From positions 2,085,001-2,149,000 of the forward strand of contig NZ_CP041745.1 of assembly GCF_007556815.1 (NCBI RefSeq): a DNA stretch of 64,000 nucleotides, given 5' to 3'. The translations under genes were made by a program, and so were the position numbers. The notes below the pieces were generated by a model that saw only the letters and a program-made list of their open reading frames with translations, made no database searches and had not been told where the DNA came from. This stretch comes from Paraburkholderia megapolitana. Lineage in GTDB: Bacteria; Pseudomonadota; Gammaproteobacteria; Burkholderiales; Burkholderiaceae. Within the stretch, counting starts at the first letter, position 1. Each line of letters begins with the position of its first letter. This document shows, in pieces, positions 1 to 9,920 of this stretch.

Positions 1-2611
1 GGCCCGGCATCGTGAGCAGCGAGGCCATCGAGGAGAACAGGACGAAGTGGTCGAGCGGCAGGTCGGCAGTCAGCTCGTGCAGGTACCACGCACCGTCGGC
101 CTTGCCGCTACCGGCGCGGTGGAAAAAGTCGTCGTCCTGGCGCGTGAGCAGCGCATCGTCGAGCGCGCCGGCCAGATGGAACACGCCCTTGAGCGGCGGC
201 ATCGAGCGAGCGATCTCGTCGATCGCCGCGGCGACTTCTTCGCGCTGCGACAGATCGGCGCGCACGACATGCGCGTCGAGCGTGCGCAGAATTTTTTCGG
301 CCGCGGGCTTCGGCTCGCCGCGCCCGAGCAGCACGACTTTGCCGGCGCCGTTCGCGGTGAGCCAGGAAGCGAGCCGCAAACCGAGGCCGCCGAGGCCGCC
401 GGTTACCAGGTAGGTCGCATCGCTGTGGAACCGGATCGGGCGGTGACTGACGAACTCGCGATCGTCGCGGGCGATACGCGCAACGTAACGCTGTCCGTGG
501 CGGAACGCGATCATGTCTTCGCGGCCGGCAGCCTGAAGCGTTTCCACGATGTGCGTGGCGGACTGCTGCGCGGGATCGAGGTCGATCAGTCCACCCCACA
601 TCGCGGTGTGCTCGACGGCGATCGCACGGCCCAGACCCCACAGCGGGGCTTGTGACACAGCCGTCGCTTCGCCGTCGAGTATCGGCATCGCGCCCGACGT
701 CACCAGCCACAGACGCGTTTGCCGCGCTGCCGCGTCACCCGATGCGAGCGTTCTGACCAGGTGCAGCACACTCATGCTGACATGTTTTCTCGTCGCGCTG
801 TCGGCAAGCGCGAGATCGAGACTCCAGAGATGCAGGATGCCCTTTAACGGCCGGTCGAGTGCGGGTAGGGCGAGTGTTTCATCGACGTAGTGCAACGAGC
901 ACGTATTGCCGGTGCCTTCGAGCAACGCCGCGGCTTTTTTAGCAACGCCACCGCGATCCGCGAAGATCAGCCATTCGCCGGCCGCAGTCGCAGCTGCGCT
1001 GGCGGTTGTCGCCTCCGCACTCGACGCTCTCCAGACACGTTGATACAGCAGAGGCGCAAACTCATGACGCTCGACCGGCTGCGCGGAATGTACATGCTGC
1101 AACCGCAGCGCGTCGATTTCGATCAGCAGTTTCCCGGCGATGTCATAGACGCGGATATCGCCTTCGAGCGTGCCCTGTGCGGTCGATTGGCGCAGCGTGG
1201 CATGACTCCATGCATCGGGCGCCGACGGTTGATGATGAACACGTACTGCACCGATCGAGCTCGGCAGATAGATGCCGTTCGCGTCCAGCGCGTCGGTATC
1301 GATAGCGGCGGCGAGCACGCGGCTGCAGGCGTCGAGAAACGCGGGATGGACTTCGTATTGCGACGATGCGAGCGCATCGATGGGCAGACTGATTTTTCCG
1401 AGCGCTTCCCCGGCACTGCGCCAGATCTGTTCGATTGCATGGAACACGCCGTCGATCTGCACGCCGTGTTGCTGGATTTCGCCATTGAAGTCCGCGCCCG
1501 ACACGATATCGGTGCAGCGAGCCTGCACCGGAGCCGGGTCGAACTTGCCCTGAGGAACGACACGCTTTGGCGCGCACATCTCGCGCAGCCGGAGCAAATG
1601 CGGCAGATTGCCGAGGATCAGATCCGCCGACGGACCGAAGTCGAGCAGACACGCCACTTCATCGACACCGATCGATTCCAGATCGCGCACCAGCTCGACA
1701 CCGGTTTCCGGCGTACCGATCAGCCCACGCGATTGCGCGAAGCGTTCATAGAGAAAATTGACGAACTCGTCCAGTTCGCGCGCGCCCATGCTGCGCACGT
1801 CCACGGTCTGACCGCGGCTTTGCGCGAGTCCATTCAACAGACCGATATTGCTGCGGATGTAGTTGCAGAACGGCGCGCGTGCCTGCTCGCGCACGAGCAC
1901 CGGGTCTGCGCCGACAAACGTGTGCAGCATCACCGAGACGATGCCGGTGGCCGGATCGAAGCCGTGCTGCGCGCGTGCTTCGCGGTAGAGCTTGATCTTG
2001 TGCGCGAGCTGATCGCGATCCTGATCGAGCACGTGGGTCAGCAGGTTCGCGCCGACTTCACCGGCGCGCGCGAACGTCTGCGGATTGCCAGCGGCAGTCA
2101 CCCAGACCGGCAGCTCCGGTTGCACGGGCGTCGGATAGATCCGCAACTGCACCGGTTTGCCATTGCCGTTTTGCGCGTCGAGCATGCCGCCGCGCCACAG
2201 ATGCTGAACCGCACGCATATTGGTCAGCATTTCGTCCTGCCGGGTCGCGTACTTCTCCGGGCAGAACACGAAGTCGTCGGGATTCCATCCCGAGGCGAAC
2301 GAAATGCCCACGCGACCGTTCGAGAGGTTGTCCACCATCGACCACTCTTCCGCGATCCGGATCGGGTTGTGCAACGCGGCGACCACGCTGCCCGCGAGCA
2401 GTTTCACGCGTTTGGTGGAAGCGGCGAGCGCGGCATGCAGGACCGCGGGATTCGGGTACAGCGAGCCGAACTCGGTGAAATGGCGCTCCGGTACCCAGAC
2501 GCTGGAAAAGCCGTTCGCATCGGCGAAGCGGGCGCTTTCCATGACCAGTTGGTATTTGTTGCCGGACAACGCCTCTTCACTGCTGGCGAAGAACATCAAG
2601 CCGAACTTCAT
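1..2611 (-). CDS. PKS protein: luciferase-like monooxygenase + second half of dehydratase + ketoreductase (partial, runs off left edge)
   Basis: This reading frame is open from the ATG at 2611 to the window edge, 870 codons with no stop. Residues 1-335 form an FMN-dependent luciferase-like monooxygenase of the type found in natural-product synthases; it starts [15 protein letters not shown]. Residues about 345-500 resemble the C-terminal hotdog fold of a PKS dehydratase, with HPAFLDA and its catalytic-type Asp427. From about 520 a ketoreductase follows, with the NADPH motif TGGLGGLG, an LDD motif (B-type, D-hydroxyl configuration) and DHFVLFSSMASL. The catalytic Tyr of the KR lies past the edge. 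The start overlaps the stop of the upstream PKS gene (ATGA), and GGAG at 2621-2618 is well placed as a ribosome site, so the two are probably translationally coupled. No first dehydratase half is present in this protein; it sits at the end of the upstream gene. The product probably continues with an ACP and further modules outside the window. Confidence 0.85.
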   Translation of the reverse strand, partial: MKFGLMFFASSEEALSGNKYQLVMESARFADANGFSSVWVPERHFTEFGSLYPNPAVLHAALAASTKRVKLLAGSVVAALHNPIRIAEEWSMVDNLSNGRVGISFASGWNPDDFVFCPEKYATRQDEMLTNMRAVQHLWRGGMLDAQNGNGKPVQLRIYPTPVQPELPVWVTAAGNPQTFARAGEVGANLLTHVLDQDRDQLAHKIKLYREARAQHGFDPATGIVSVMLHTFVGADPVLVREQARAPFCNYIRSNIGLLNGLAQSRGQTVDVRSMGARELDEFVNFLYERFAQSRGLIGTPETGVELVRDLESIGVDEVACLLDFGPSADLILGNLPHLLRLREMCAPKRVVPQGKFDPAPVQARCTDIVSGADFNGEIQQHGVQIDGVFHAIEQIWRSAGEALGKISLPIDALASSQYEVHPAFLDACSRVLAAAIDTDALDANGIYLPSSIGAVRVHHQPSAPDAWSHATLRQSTAQGTLEGDIRVYDIAGKLLIEIDALRLQHVHSAQPVERHEFAPLLYQRVWRASSAEATTASAAATAAGEWLIFADRGGVAKKAAALLEGTGNTCSLHYVDETLALPALDRPLKGILHLWSLDLALADSATRKHVSMSVLHLVRTLASGDAAARQTRLWLVTSGAMPILDGEATAVSQAPLWGLGRAIAVEHTAMWGGLIDLDPAQQSATHIVETLQAAGREDMIAFRHGQRYVARIARDDREFVSHRPIRFHSDATYLVTGGLGGLGLRLASWLTANGAGKVVLLGRGEPKPAAEKILRTLDAHVVRADLSQREEVAAAIDEIARSMPPLKGVFHLAGALDDALLTRQDDDFFHRAGSGKADGAWYLHELTADLPLDHFVLFSSMASLLTMPG

Positions 2612-2621
2612 ACGTGGCTCC
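2608..2621 (-). promoter_or_regulatory. ATGA start/stop overlap with ribosome binding site
   Basis: The stop of the FAAL-PKS gene (TGA, 2610-2608) overlaps the start of the monooxygenase-PKS gene (ATG, 2611-2609). A GGAG sequence lies seven bases before the ATG. This supports a genuine re-initiation site and not a sequencing frameshift, and predicts stoichiometric expression of the two half-dehydratase proteins. Confidence 0.7.
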
Positions 2622-5600
2622 GATCCGATTCGTGAATTTCGGCGCTGGCGCACATCTGCCATTGCGCGGCAGCACCTGTGTCCTCGATCCGGTGATAGAC
2701 GGCAAACGAAAACGGTCCGAAGGACTCGCGGCTCAGCACGGTCTGCACGGTGTGCGATTCATGTTCGCGCAGCGACAACGGCGCGTGCAGCGCGAGGTCT
2801 TTCAGCGTGGTGTGACTGGCGGAACCGATCTGCGAGGTGGCCGCCAGCGCCATTTCCACATAGGCGGAATAGGGCAGGACAGGCGCCCCCTTGATGCGGT
2901 GACCGCTGAGGAACGTGGTGGCCGGTGCGTCGAAACGCGATTCCCAGGTCCATGTCGTGGGCAAATGGGCCTGCTGTTCCATGAGGCGGCCGAGCAGCGG
3001 ATGTTGCGGCTCGCGTGGCGTGATCCAGAAGCGACGACGCTCGAACGGGTAGGTCGGCAGGGCGAGCCGCCGGCGCGGGTGGTCCTGCTCGAAGGCGTTC
3101 CAGTCGATGGTTGCGCCGTGCACGTAGAGCTCGCCGAGCTTGTGCAGGATGGCGTCCCATGTGCCCGCCTGTGCGCCGATCTCGATGACGATGTTTTGAG
3201 TGGCTGCTGTGCTGCTTTCTGGCGTTTGCGGCACGTCTGTGAACGACGCTGCGGCACGTTGTCCAGCGCCTGCGCTACTGATGGCGTCCGGTGCGATGCC
3301 GAAAGAGATCCACAGTTGTGCGAGCGCCTGCTGGAACGCTACGTACAGTGCGTTGGGCGCGGCGAGTTCCGGCGCCTCGCAGTGCCGGTGCAGCAAGGCG
3401 CGGAACGTTGGGCTGACCGACAGCAGCTGTCGAACGGCTTCAGCGCTCGCACCGTCGTCGGTTGCGAAGTGGAACGTTACCGAAGGCGGGGTTTCGGTGG
3501 CGGCACTTGCCGCGAGCGCATCCAGTTGCGCTCGCAACGTGTCGCGACTCGATGCGACGATGGCGCCACGCCGCGCGAAGTGTGTGCGTCCGGTGTTGGT
3601 GGTGAACGCGAAATCCTGCACACAGACTTGAGGATTCGCGTCGAGATACGCCGCGTAGGACGCTGCCAGCGTTTGCAATGCTTCGGGCGTGCGCGCGGAA
3701 AGCGTCACGAGGCTCGCCACCGACGTCGTCGTCGAATCGGCTTCGATCTCTTCTATCGGCCGCGGCGCTTCCGACAGGATCACGTGCGCATTGGTGCCGC
3801 CGAACCCGAACGAACTCACACCGGCAATACGCGGCGCGTGTTCCGAATGCCACGGCGTGACCTGCTGCGGGATCCGGAACGGCGTGTTGTCGAGCGCGAT
3901 GTGCGGATTGAGCGTGCGGTAGTGGAGATTCGGCGGAATCTCGCGATGATGCAGCGTAAGCGCGGTCTTGATCAGACTGGCGATACCCGCCGCCGACTCC
4001 AGATGCCCGATGTTGGTCTTGACCGAGCCGATCCAGCAGACCTCGTCCGGCCGACGCGACTCGCTCAGCACAGCTGTCAGCGAGTTCAGTTCGATCGGAT
4101 CGCCGAGCGGCGTGCCGGTACCGTGCGCCTCGACATAGCCGATGTCCTGCGGTCGTACGCCGGCATCGTGCTGCGCGCTGCGAATCACGGCTTGCTGGGC
4201 CGGGCCGTTCGGCGCGGTCAGGCCATTGCTGCGCCCGTCCTGGTTTACCGCGGAGCCGCGGATCACGGCGAAAACCGTGTCGCCGTTCGCGAGCGCGTCG
4301 TCGAGACGCTTGAGCAACACCATGCCGACACCTTCGCCGCGCACGTAGCCGTTCGCTGACGCGTCGAACGCCTTGCATCGGCCGTCGGGCGAGAGCATGC
4401 CCGATTGCGTGAACGAGGCGCTTAGTTGCGGCGCGAGAATCAGATTGGCGCCGCCGGCCAGCGCGGCGTCGCACTCGCCGCGCAGCAACGCGCGGCATGC
4501 CTGATGAACGGCCACGAGCGACGACGAACACGCGGTATCGACGGCCCAGCTCGGGCCGCGCAGATCGAGTGTGTAGGAAATGCGGTTAGCGGCCACGCTG
4601 AGCGCGTTGCCGGTCGCGACATAGGGGCCGACATCCGCGGCTTCCTGCTGCGCGAGACGGATGTAGTCCGTATTGCTGATGCCAACGATCACGGCAGTCT
4701 GTGCGCCTGCGAGATCCCGGGGGGCGGTTCCCGCGTGCTCGAGCGTTTCCCACGCGACTTCCAGCAGCAGGCGCTGCTGCGGGTCCATCGTCTCGGCTTC
4801 GCGGGCGCTGATGCCGAAGAACTCGGCATCGAACTGGTCGATCTGGTCCAGTAGCCCGGTGGTCGGCAGGTTGTCGGCGCGCTTCTTCGAGGCGCCGACT
4901 GCATCGCGGCCTTCCTGTAGCAGTTGCCAGAATTCCGCGGGGTTATTCGCACCAGGGAAACGGCAGCCCATGCCGACGATCGCGATATCGGGCCGCGTTC
5001 CGGTAGAGGTGGAGGCGCTGTCCGACGAATCGTTCGTGGTGCCGCTCAAATGGCGGGCGAGGATCGAGATGCTCGGAAAATCGTAGACAACGGTAGGGGC
5101 GATCGGTACGCCAAGCCAGTCCTGCAACTCGCCGGACAATGCGATGGCGTCCTTCGATTCGAGCCCGTAAGCGCTGAACGGCGCATCGGGGTCGATGGCG
5201 GCGGGCGCGATTCCGGCGAGCCGCGAGACATGCTCGATGAACCATTGCACGAGGGTTTTGCTGTCGCGCGTGGTGACTGGAGAAGCTGCGAGGGTTGCAG
5301 CGGTTGCTGTAGTTGCTGACGCAACGGCCGCAGGTTGCACATGCTCCGCGGCAAACGAACGGCGCCACTCGCCCGCGATAGCGAGACCCTGTCCGCTCAG
5401 GAACGCGTCGCGCGTCCGGCGCCTTTGAATCTTGCCGCTGGAAGTCCGCAGGATCGTAGCGGGCCGCAACAGGACCGCCGCGTACAGATCGACGTCATGC
5501 ACTTCGGCAAGCGTGCGGCGGATTTCGGCGGCGACCGCTTCCGCGTTCAACGTGTTGAGCGCTTCGCGACGCACTTCGCACGCAATGACCACCCGCTCGA

Positions 5601-7080
5601 CGTTATCGACATTGATCGAGAACGCAGCCGATGCGCTCGGCGTCAGAGCAGGGTGACAGGCTTCCGCCGATTGCTCGAGATCCTGCGGATAGTGATTGCG
5701 CCCGGCGACGATGATCAGGTCTTTCAACCGACCGGTGACGAAGAGATCCTCGCCGTCGACAAAACCGAGATCGCCGGTGCGCATATAGGCCGAGTCGTCG
5801 TCGCTGAGCTTCGCGCGAAACGTGTGTTCGGTTTCCTCGGCCCGGTTCCAGTAGCCGACGCCGACGCTCGGACCGCTCAACCAGATTTCACCAATCTGCC
5901 CGGGCGCGCAGCGCACACCGCTATCGGCGTTCACGATGCGCAAGCGGTGTTCCGCCCAGACACGGCCGCAGGAAACCAGCGCATGCACCTTGCCCTGAGT
6001 GCTTTTCGTCGCGACACCCTGGGCGAGATCGTCGGCGTCGAAGTCCACGACGAGGGGCCGCGAGCGTGCCGGTTGACCTGAGATGAATAACGTTGCTTCG
6101 GCCATCCCGTACACCGGCCGCATGGTTTCCGCCTCGAAGCCGCACGAGGCGAATGCCTGCGCAAACCGCGCCACGGTTTCGGCGCGCACCGGTTCGGCAC
6201 CGTTGAATGCCACTCGCCAGCTGCTCAGATCGAGTTGCGCTTTGGCTTCGTCGGACACTTTGCGTGCGCACAGGTCATAGGCAAAATCCGGCGCGGCGCA
6301 GTGCGTGCCGCGATACTTCGTGATCGCGTTCAGCCAGCGGACCGGTTTCTGCACGAACGCCGCCGGCGCCATCAACACCGACAGCACACCGAGATAGATC
6401 GGCAGCAGCACCTTGCCGAAGAAACCCATGTCGTGGAACACGGGCAGCCAGCTCACGAACACGGTCGACGCGTCGCAATCGTTGGCCTCGGTGATGACTT
6501 CGACATTGCTCAGGATGTTCGCGTGACTGATCATCACGCCTTTGGGCGTACCCGTGGAGCCCGACGTGTATTGCAGCAGCGCCAGCGTTTGCGGTGTGAT
6601 CTCCGGTTCGCGCCACTGCTCGAGCGGTGCATCGAACCCGTCATCGGTCGCGAGGATTTTCAGTTCGAGCGTTTCCGAATAGCCATCCGCGCGATGCTCC
6701 ATACCATCGAGCGTCGCCGCGTCGGTCAGCGCGACGATCGGCGTGGCATCGGTGACGATGGACTTGAGACGGTCGGCGGGACGATTCTTGCGCGGCGGAT
6801 AGGCGGGCACACCGATCAATCCGGCATACAGGCACCCAACCCACGCGCTGATGAACTCCAGTCCAGGCGGATACACCAGCAGGACACGATCGCCCGGTTG
6901 TGCCATGCCTTGCAGTCGCGCGGCGATGCCGCGCGCACGCCTGTCGAGATCGCCGAACGTGAGACGCGCTAATTCGGATTCGCCGTTATCGAGAAAAATA
7001 AACGCTGTCTGGTCCGACGCGTTATTGCCGCGAAACCGCAGTAATTCCGTAACAGTTCTGAATTTTCTGTCGGGAAACAT
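2608..7080 (-). CDS. Loading PKS: fatty acyl-AMP ligase - ACP - ketosynthase - vestigial AT - first dehydratase hotdog
   Basis: This 1490-residue protein activates a fatty acid as acyl-AMP, loads it on its own ACP and extends it once. Visible in order: FAAL at 1-585 with [11 protein letters not shown] at 171-181; an ACP at about 610-685 with GLES and the phosphopantetheine Ser642; a ketosynthase at 697-1105 with Cys851 in DTACSSS, His986 in EAHGTGT and His1026 in KTNIGHLES. At 1200-1300 only a shrunken acyltransferase remains: the flanks are recognisable but the GHSxGE centre is missing. The post-AT linker [12 protein letters not shown] is at 1341-1352. Residues 1357-1490 are the N-terminal hotdog of a dehydratase with its His1394 in SGHRIKG, and the protein stops there. 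The second hotdog is in the next gene. Malonyl loading presumably needs an acyltransferase in trans. A lipid-tailed product is expected. Confidence 0.92.
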   Translation of the reverse strand: MFPDRKFRTVTELLRFRGNNASDQTAFIFLDNGESELARLTFGDLDRRARGIAARLQGMAQPGDRVLLVYPPGLEFISAWVGCLYAGLIGVPAYPPRKNRPADRLKSIVTDATPIVALTDAATLDGMEHRADGYSETLELKILATDDGFDAPLEQWREPEITPQTLALLQYTSGSTGTPKGVMISHANILSNVEVITEANDCDASTVFVSWLPVFHDMGFFGKVLLPIYLGVLSVLMAPAAFVQKPVRWLNAITKYRGTHCAAPDFAYDLCARKVSDEAKAQLDLSSWRVAFNGAEPVRAETVARFAQAFASCGFEAETMRPVYGMAEATLFISGQPARSRPLVVDFDADDLAQGVATKSTQGKVHALVSCGRVWAEHRLRIVNADSGVRCAPGQIGEIWLSGPSVGVGYWNRAEETEHTFRAKLSDDDSAYMRTGDLGFVDGEDLFVTGRLKDLIIVAGRNHYPQDLEQSAEACHPALTPSASAAFSINVDNVERVVIACEVRREALNTLNAEAVAAEIRRTLAEVHDVDLYAAVLLRPATILRTSSGKIQRRRTRDAFLSGQGLAIAGEWRRSFAAEHVQPAAVASATTATAATLAASPVTTRDSKTLVQWFIEHVSRLAGIAPAAIDPDAPFSAYGLESKDAIALSGELQDWLGVPIAPTVVYDFPSISILARHLSGTTNDSSDSASTSTGTRPDIAIVGMGCRFPGANNPAEFWQLLQEGRDAVGASKKRADNLPTTGLLDQIDQFDAEFFGISAREAETMDPQQRLLLEVAWETLEHAGTAPRDLAGAQTAVIVGISNTDYIRLAQQEAADVGPYVATGNALSVAANRISYTLDLRGPSWAVDTACSSSLVAVHQACRALLRGECDAALAGGANLILAPQLSASFTQSGMLSPDGRCKAFDASANGYVRGEGVGMVLLKRLDDALANGDTVFAVIRGSAVNQDGRSNGLTAPNGPAQQAVIRSAQHDAGVRPQDIGYVEAHGTGTPLGDPIELNSLTAVLSESRRPDEVCWIGSVKTNIGHLESAAGIASLIKTALTLHHREIPPNLHYRTLNPHIALDNTPFRIPQQVTPWHSEHAPRIAGVSSFGFGGTNAHVILSEAPRPIEEIEADSTTTSVASLVTLSARTPEALQTLAASYAAYLDANPQVCVQDFAFTTNTGRTHFARRGAIVASSRDTLRAQLDALAASAATETPPSVTFHFATDDGASAEAVRQLLSVSPTFRALLHRHCEAPELAAPNALYVAFQQALAQLWISFGIAPDAISSAGAGQRAAASFTDVPQTPESSTAATQNIVIEIGAQAGTWDAILHKLGELYVHGATIDWNAFEQDHPRRRLALPTYPFERRRFWITPREPQHPLLGRLMEQQAHLPTTWTWESRFDAPATTFLSGHRIKGAPVLPYSAYVEMALAATSQIGSASHTTLKDLALHAPLSLREHESHTVQTVLSRESFGPFSFAVYHRIEDTGAAAQWQMCASAEIHESDRSHV

Positions 7081-7499
7081 GCTGAACCTTTGTTGTAGGC
7101 TGAGCGTTGATTTGAATGCACGCTACCGTTGAAGTCACGCGCGGTTTTTCCGACGGGCGATGACAGGTCGTCTTGCGAGCATGTGTCAGGCGCAGATTGC
7201 GTTTGCTATCGTGCCGCCGTCTTGCACGGGGCCGATTTTCCTGTAGAAATTAGAGCATCTCGACAACACGATGTCTGCACCGGAAATGCGGGACAACGCG
7301 TCGGGTTCGTTGGTCTTTTCGGAAATTAATCGCGTGAATAGAGGAACAGGGTTTTCCATTAAATATCGATCAAGCATGCTAGCTATGCGGCATATGACGG
7401 TTTATTGAATTGCGCTCAGATCGCCATATGGTTTTCAGTAAAACCCGTTAATAAATCGGGCGACAGTTCGCGCGTCGCTCGCGCAAATGTCGCCATCGC
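7081..7499. other. 419-bp AT-richer intergenic region upstream of the PKS operon
   Basis: No convincing gene lies between the TauD-family gene and the FAAL-PKS gene, both read leftward. The stretch is visibly richer in A+T than the flanking coding DNA and probably carries the PKS promoter. An AAAGG sequence precedes the ATG at 7080. One short leftward frame (7186-7377) starts in it but has no recognisable family features. Confidence 0.5.
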
Positions 7500-8513
7500 T
7501 TATACAGCCGCCTCGCGGGTGTGATAGTCGCCGGCGTGCAACTCTGTTGCGTCAGGAGAGTACGGGTCCAGAAGCGACACGATGACCTTGCGCTCGCCTT
7601 CGAACGGATTGCGCCCGTGCGCGACTCTCATGTTGTCGACGAGCAGAACGTCGCCCTGTTGCCACGCAAACGCGATCGTGCTTTCCCGATAGGCATTGCG
7701 AATCCGCTCGAGGTCGGCGGGATCGAACGCACTGCCGTCGCCATAGAACGCGTTTCTCGGCAGTCGATCTTCGCCGAAAAAGCTGACCATCGAACTGGCG
7801 AGCGCGGCTTCGAGGTTCGATATATGGAACAGATGCGCCTGGTTGAAGAAAACCTTGTCGTGCGTGCGCGGATGGTAGGCCACGCCCTGGTTGATCTGCG
7901 AGGTACGCAACGTGTCGTCGTCGAGCCATTCGTGCTCGATGCCGTTGTCTTCGCAGAAGGCCGCAACCTGGCTGCGGTCGCTGGTCTGAAACACGGTTTG
8001 CCAAGGGATGTCGATGTGCGGCCGGTAGTGCCTCACATAGCGAACCTTCTTCGTTTCGAAGTTCTCGAGGATCCGTGCTCCGATCCTGCGCGTAACTTCG
8101 CGCATGTCGGCGATCGGCGTTTCGCCTCCGGTCCTCGCAGCAGTGAGACAGCAGAACGCGACGCGCAGCGGCCAGTTGCGTTGATACGAGTTCTCGCAAT
8201 GCAGCGAGATGGTCTCGTTCGGCGGATATTCAGTGGCGGTGAAGACGCCGTTGCCGATCGACGTGCGCGGCGTGGAGCGATAGACGTAATCGGATTTCTG
8301 GGCCGACACGGCGTTCGCAAACAGTTCGAATCGATCCACCGATGCAACGTCGAAGCCGCGCAGCAGCACAGCGCCATGTTCCAGCACGAGGGCATCGAGC
8401 TCCGCCCGGTTGTGATTCACCACCTGCACGATATCGCGCTCGTTCGAGGTTGGTTCGAGCAACCACGGCGAATATCCGTCGGCAAGCAGCTTGCGTTGCG
8501 CTATGTCCTGCAT
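7500..8513 (-). CDS. TauD/TfdA-family 2-oxoglutarate/Fe(II) dioxygenase (SyrP-like amino acid beta-hydroxylase)
   Basis: This 337-residue protein has the non-haem iron facial triad His105-x-Glu107 in LHCENSY and His299 in VAHGRNPFEG, with Arg308 in GERK positioned to bind 2-oxoglutarate. The use of Glu in place of Asp in the HxD motif is seen in SyrP-like and clavaminate-synthase-like members. In NRPS clusters such enzymes typically beta-hydroxylate aspartate or another amino acid, often while it is bound to the assembly line; beta-hydroxyaspartate is an Fe(III) ligand. It lies between the aminotransferase and PKS genes on the same strand, which supports a tailoring role in the cluster. The actual substrate cannot be read from the sequence. 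Confidence 0.88.
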   Translation of the reverse strand: MQDIAQRKLLADGYSPWLLEPTSNERDIVQVVNHNRAELDALVLEHGAVLLRGFDVASVDRFELFANAVSAQKSDYVYRSTPRTSIGNGVFTATEYPPNETISLHCENSYQRNWPLRVAFCCLTAARTGGETPIADMREVTRRIGARILENFETKKVRYVRHYRPHIDIPWQTVFQTSDRSQVAAFCEDNGIEHEWLDDDTLRTSQINQGVAYHPRTHDKVFFNQAHLFHISNLEAALASSMVSFFGEDRLPRNAFYGDGSAFDPADLERIRNAYRESTIAFAWQQGDVLLVDNMRVAHGRNPFEGERKVIVSLLDPYSPDATELHAGDYHTREAAV

Positions 8514-8556
8514 GATCGCTATTCCTTTTCCGAACGTGGATGCTGCGGCGTAATCC

Positions 8557-8590
8557 GATCCGATCCGATCAGATCGTGATCGTGATCGAC
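8557..8590. repeat. Cluster of six GATC sites in the gap between aminotransferase and hydroxylase genes
   Basis: The short gap between the two genes contains GATC six times within 34 bases, as direct GATCC and GATCGT units. It is a simple-sequence tract and could be a slippage product or a methylation-sensitive element. I see no paired -10/-35 around it. Confidence 0.6.
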
Positions 8591-8609
8591 GCCCGTGCCC
8601 GTCGCGCGT

Positions 8610-9920
8610 TTATGCGCGGCAGGCCGTTTCCACTGCTTGTTCAAAGCGGTTGAGAATCTCGTTGATATCGGCTTCCGACACGATCAACGGTGGCAGGAAG
8701 CGGAGTACCGCGCCGTTGCGGCCACCGGTCTCGATGATCAGTCCGTTGTTCAGGCAGTTCAGCTTGATCGCCCTGGCGAGCGCGCCATCGGTCGGGCCGG
8801 TCTGGCCTTGCGTGCCGGGGATGACGACTTCGACACCGATCATCAGGCCGCGGCCGCGGATCTGGCCAAGACACCGGAAACGCTCGGCGATACGCTCGAG
8901 ACCCGCAACCAGCAGTTTGCCTACGCGGTCCGCGTGCCCCGACAGATCGTCGCGATCGATGATGCGCATCGTCGACAGGCCCGCCACCATCGCAATCTGA
9001 TTGCCGCGAAAGGTGCCCGCGTGCGAGCCGGGCGGCCAGGTGTCGAGGCGCTCGTCGTAGACGACGACCGATAACGGATAGCCGCCGCCGAACGCCTTCG
9101 ACAACACGAGTACGTCTGGGCGGATGCCCGAGTGTTCGATGGCAAAGAGGGCGCCGGTTCGGCCCAGACCCGTTTGCACTTCATCGACGATCAGCGGGAT
9201 TTCGTGGCGCAGCGTCAGCTCGCGCAATTCGACGAGCCACGCGTTCGACGCGGGAATGCAACCGCCTTCGCCTTGCACGACTTCCACGATGATCGCCGCC
9301 GGCTTCGTGATCCCGCTCTCCGGATCGGACAGGACGGTGCGGATGTAGTTGATGCTCAGTTGATCGGTCGTCGAACCGTCGGTGCCGAAGGGACAGCGAA
9401 ACGCGTAGGGGTAGGGCAGGAAGTGAACGCCGTGGCCGCTGCCGCCCGCCGCCTTCGGCCCCAGATTGCCCGACGCGGCGAGCGCACCGGCTGTCATGCC
9501 GTGATACGCGCCATGGAACGCCATGATCGTCGAGCGGCCCGTGTAGTGTTTGCTCAACTTGATCGCGGCTTCGATGCCATCCGATCCACTCGGGCTGCAA
9601 AACTGGATCTTGCCGGTCTCGGCAATCTTCTTCGGCAGGAGCGAGAAAAGCTGTTCGACAAACGCATACTTCGCTGGCGTCGCTAGATCCAGAGCCTGCT
9701 GCATCTGATCGGAAGACAGAAACTGCATCACAGCTTCGTTGACTTCCGCGTGGTTATGCCCAAGCGCGAGCGTGCCGGCGTTGGACAGACAGTCGATGTA
9801 TTCCTGGCCCTCGGAGTCGCGTACGCGGATTCCTTTGGCGTGGGTAAACAGGCGGGGGAACGATGTCGCGTAGGTCCGTGCCTTCGACTCGACATTCTTC
9901 AGGTACTTGAGTTTTTCCAT
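8610..9920 (-). CDS. Class-III PLP aminotransferase, diaminobutyrate-2-oxoglutarate transaminase type
   Basis: This 436-residue protein is a fold-type I, class III aminotransferase. The PLP Lys275 is in LVLSKAFGGGYP, Asp246 in VDEVQTGLGRTG contacts the pyridine nitrogen, and SPSGSDGIEAA at 109-119 matches the diaminobutyrate/ectoine-EctB type. Such enzymes make L-2,4-diaminobutyrate from aspartate semialdehyde and glutamate. No ectoine synthase genes are next to it; the neighbours are a PKS, a hydroxylase and a TonB receptor, so supply of a diaminobutyrate building block for a nonribosomal lipopeptide is the better reading. It is the first gene of the leftward series and shares a 418-bp divergent control region with the receptor gene. 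Confidence 0.87.
   Translation of the reverse strand: MEKLKYLKNVESKARTYATSFPRLFTHAKGIRVRDSEGQEYIDCLSNAGTLALGHNHAEVNEAVMQFLSSDQMQQALDLATPAKYAFVEQLFSLLPKKIAETGKIQFCSPSGSDGIEAAIKLSKHYTGRSTIMAFHGAYHGMTAGALAASGNLGPKAAGGSGHGVHFLPYPYAFRCPFGTDGSTTDQLSINYIRTVLSDPESGITKPAAIIVEVVQGEGGCIPASNAWLVELRELTLRHEIPLIVDEVQTGLGRTGALFAIEHSGIRPDVLVLSKAFGGGYPLSVVVYDERLDTWPPGSHAGTFRGNQIAMVAGLSTMRIIDRDDLSGHADRVGKLLVAGLERIAERFRCLGQIRGRGLMIGVEVVIPGTQGQTGPTDGALARAIKLNCLNNGLIIETGGRNGAVLRFLPPLIVSEADINEILNRFEQAVETACRA

Noticed and set aside
2608..2611. Sequencing frameshift as explanation for the split PKS
   Set aside because: The junction has a start codon with a well-spaced GGAG and the typical ATGA overlap, and the oxygenase has a natural N-terminus. 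A real two-gene arrangement is more likely, though it needs confirmation.
890..2635. 581-codon plus-strand open frame over the monooxygenase/dehydratase gene
   Set aside because: It is antisense to a frame with clear domain matches; long antisense frames are common in high-GC DNA, and its translation is Arg/His-rich with no family features.
2614..4359. 581-codon plus-strand open frame over the FAAL-PKS gene
   Set aside because: Antisense shadow of the ketosynthase and AT-remnant region; no recognisable motifs.
7186..7377. 63-codon minus-strand frame in the PKS upstream region
   Set aside because: A+T-richer, no ribosome site of note, no family resemblance; more likely promoter DNA.
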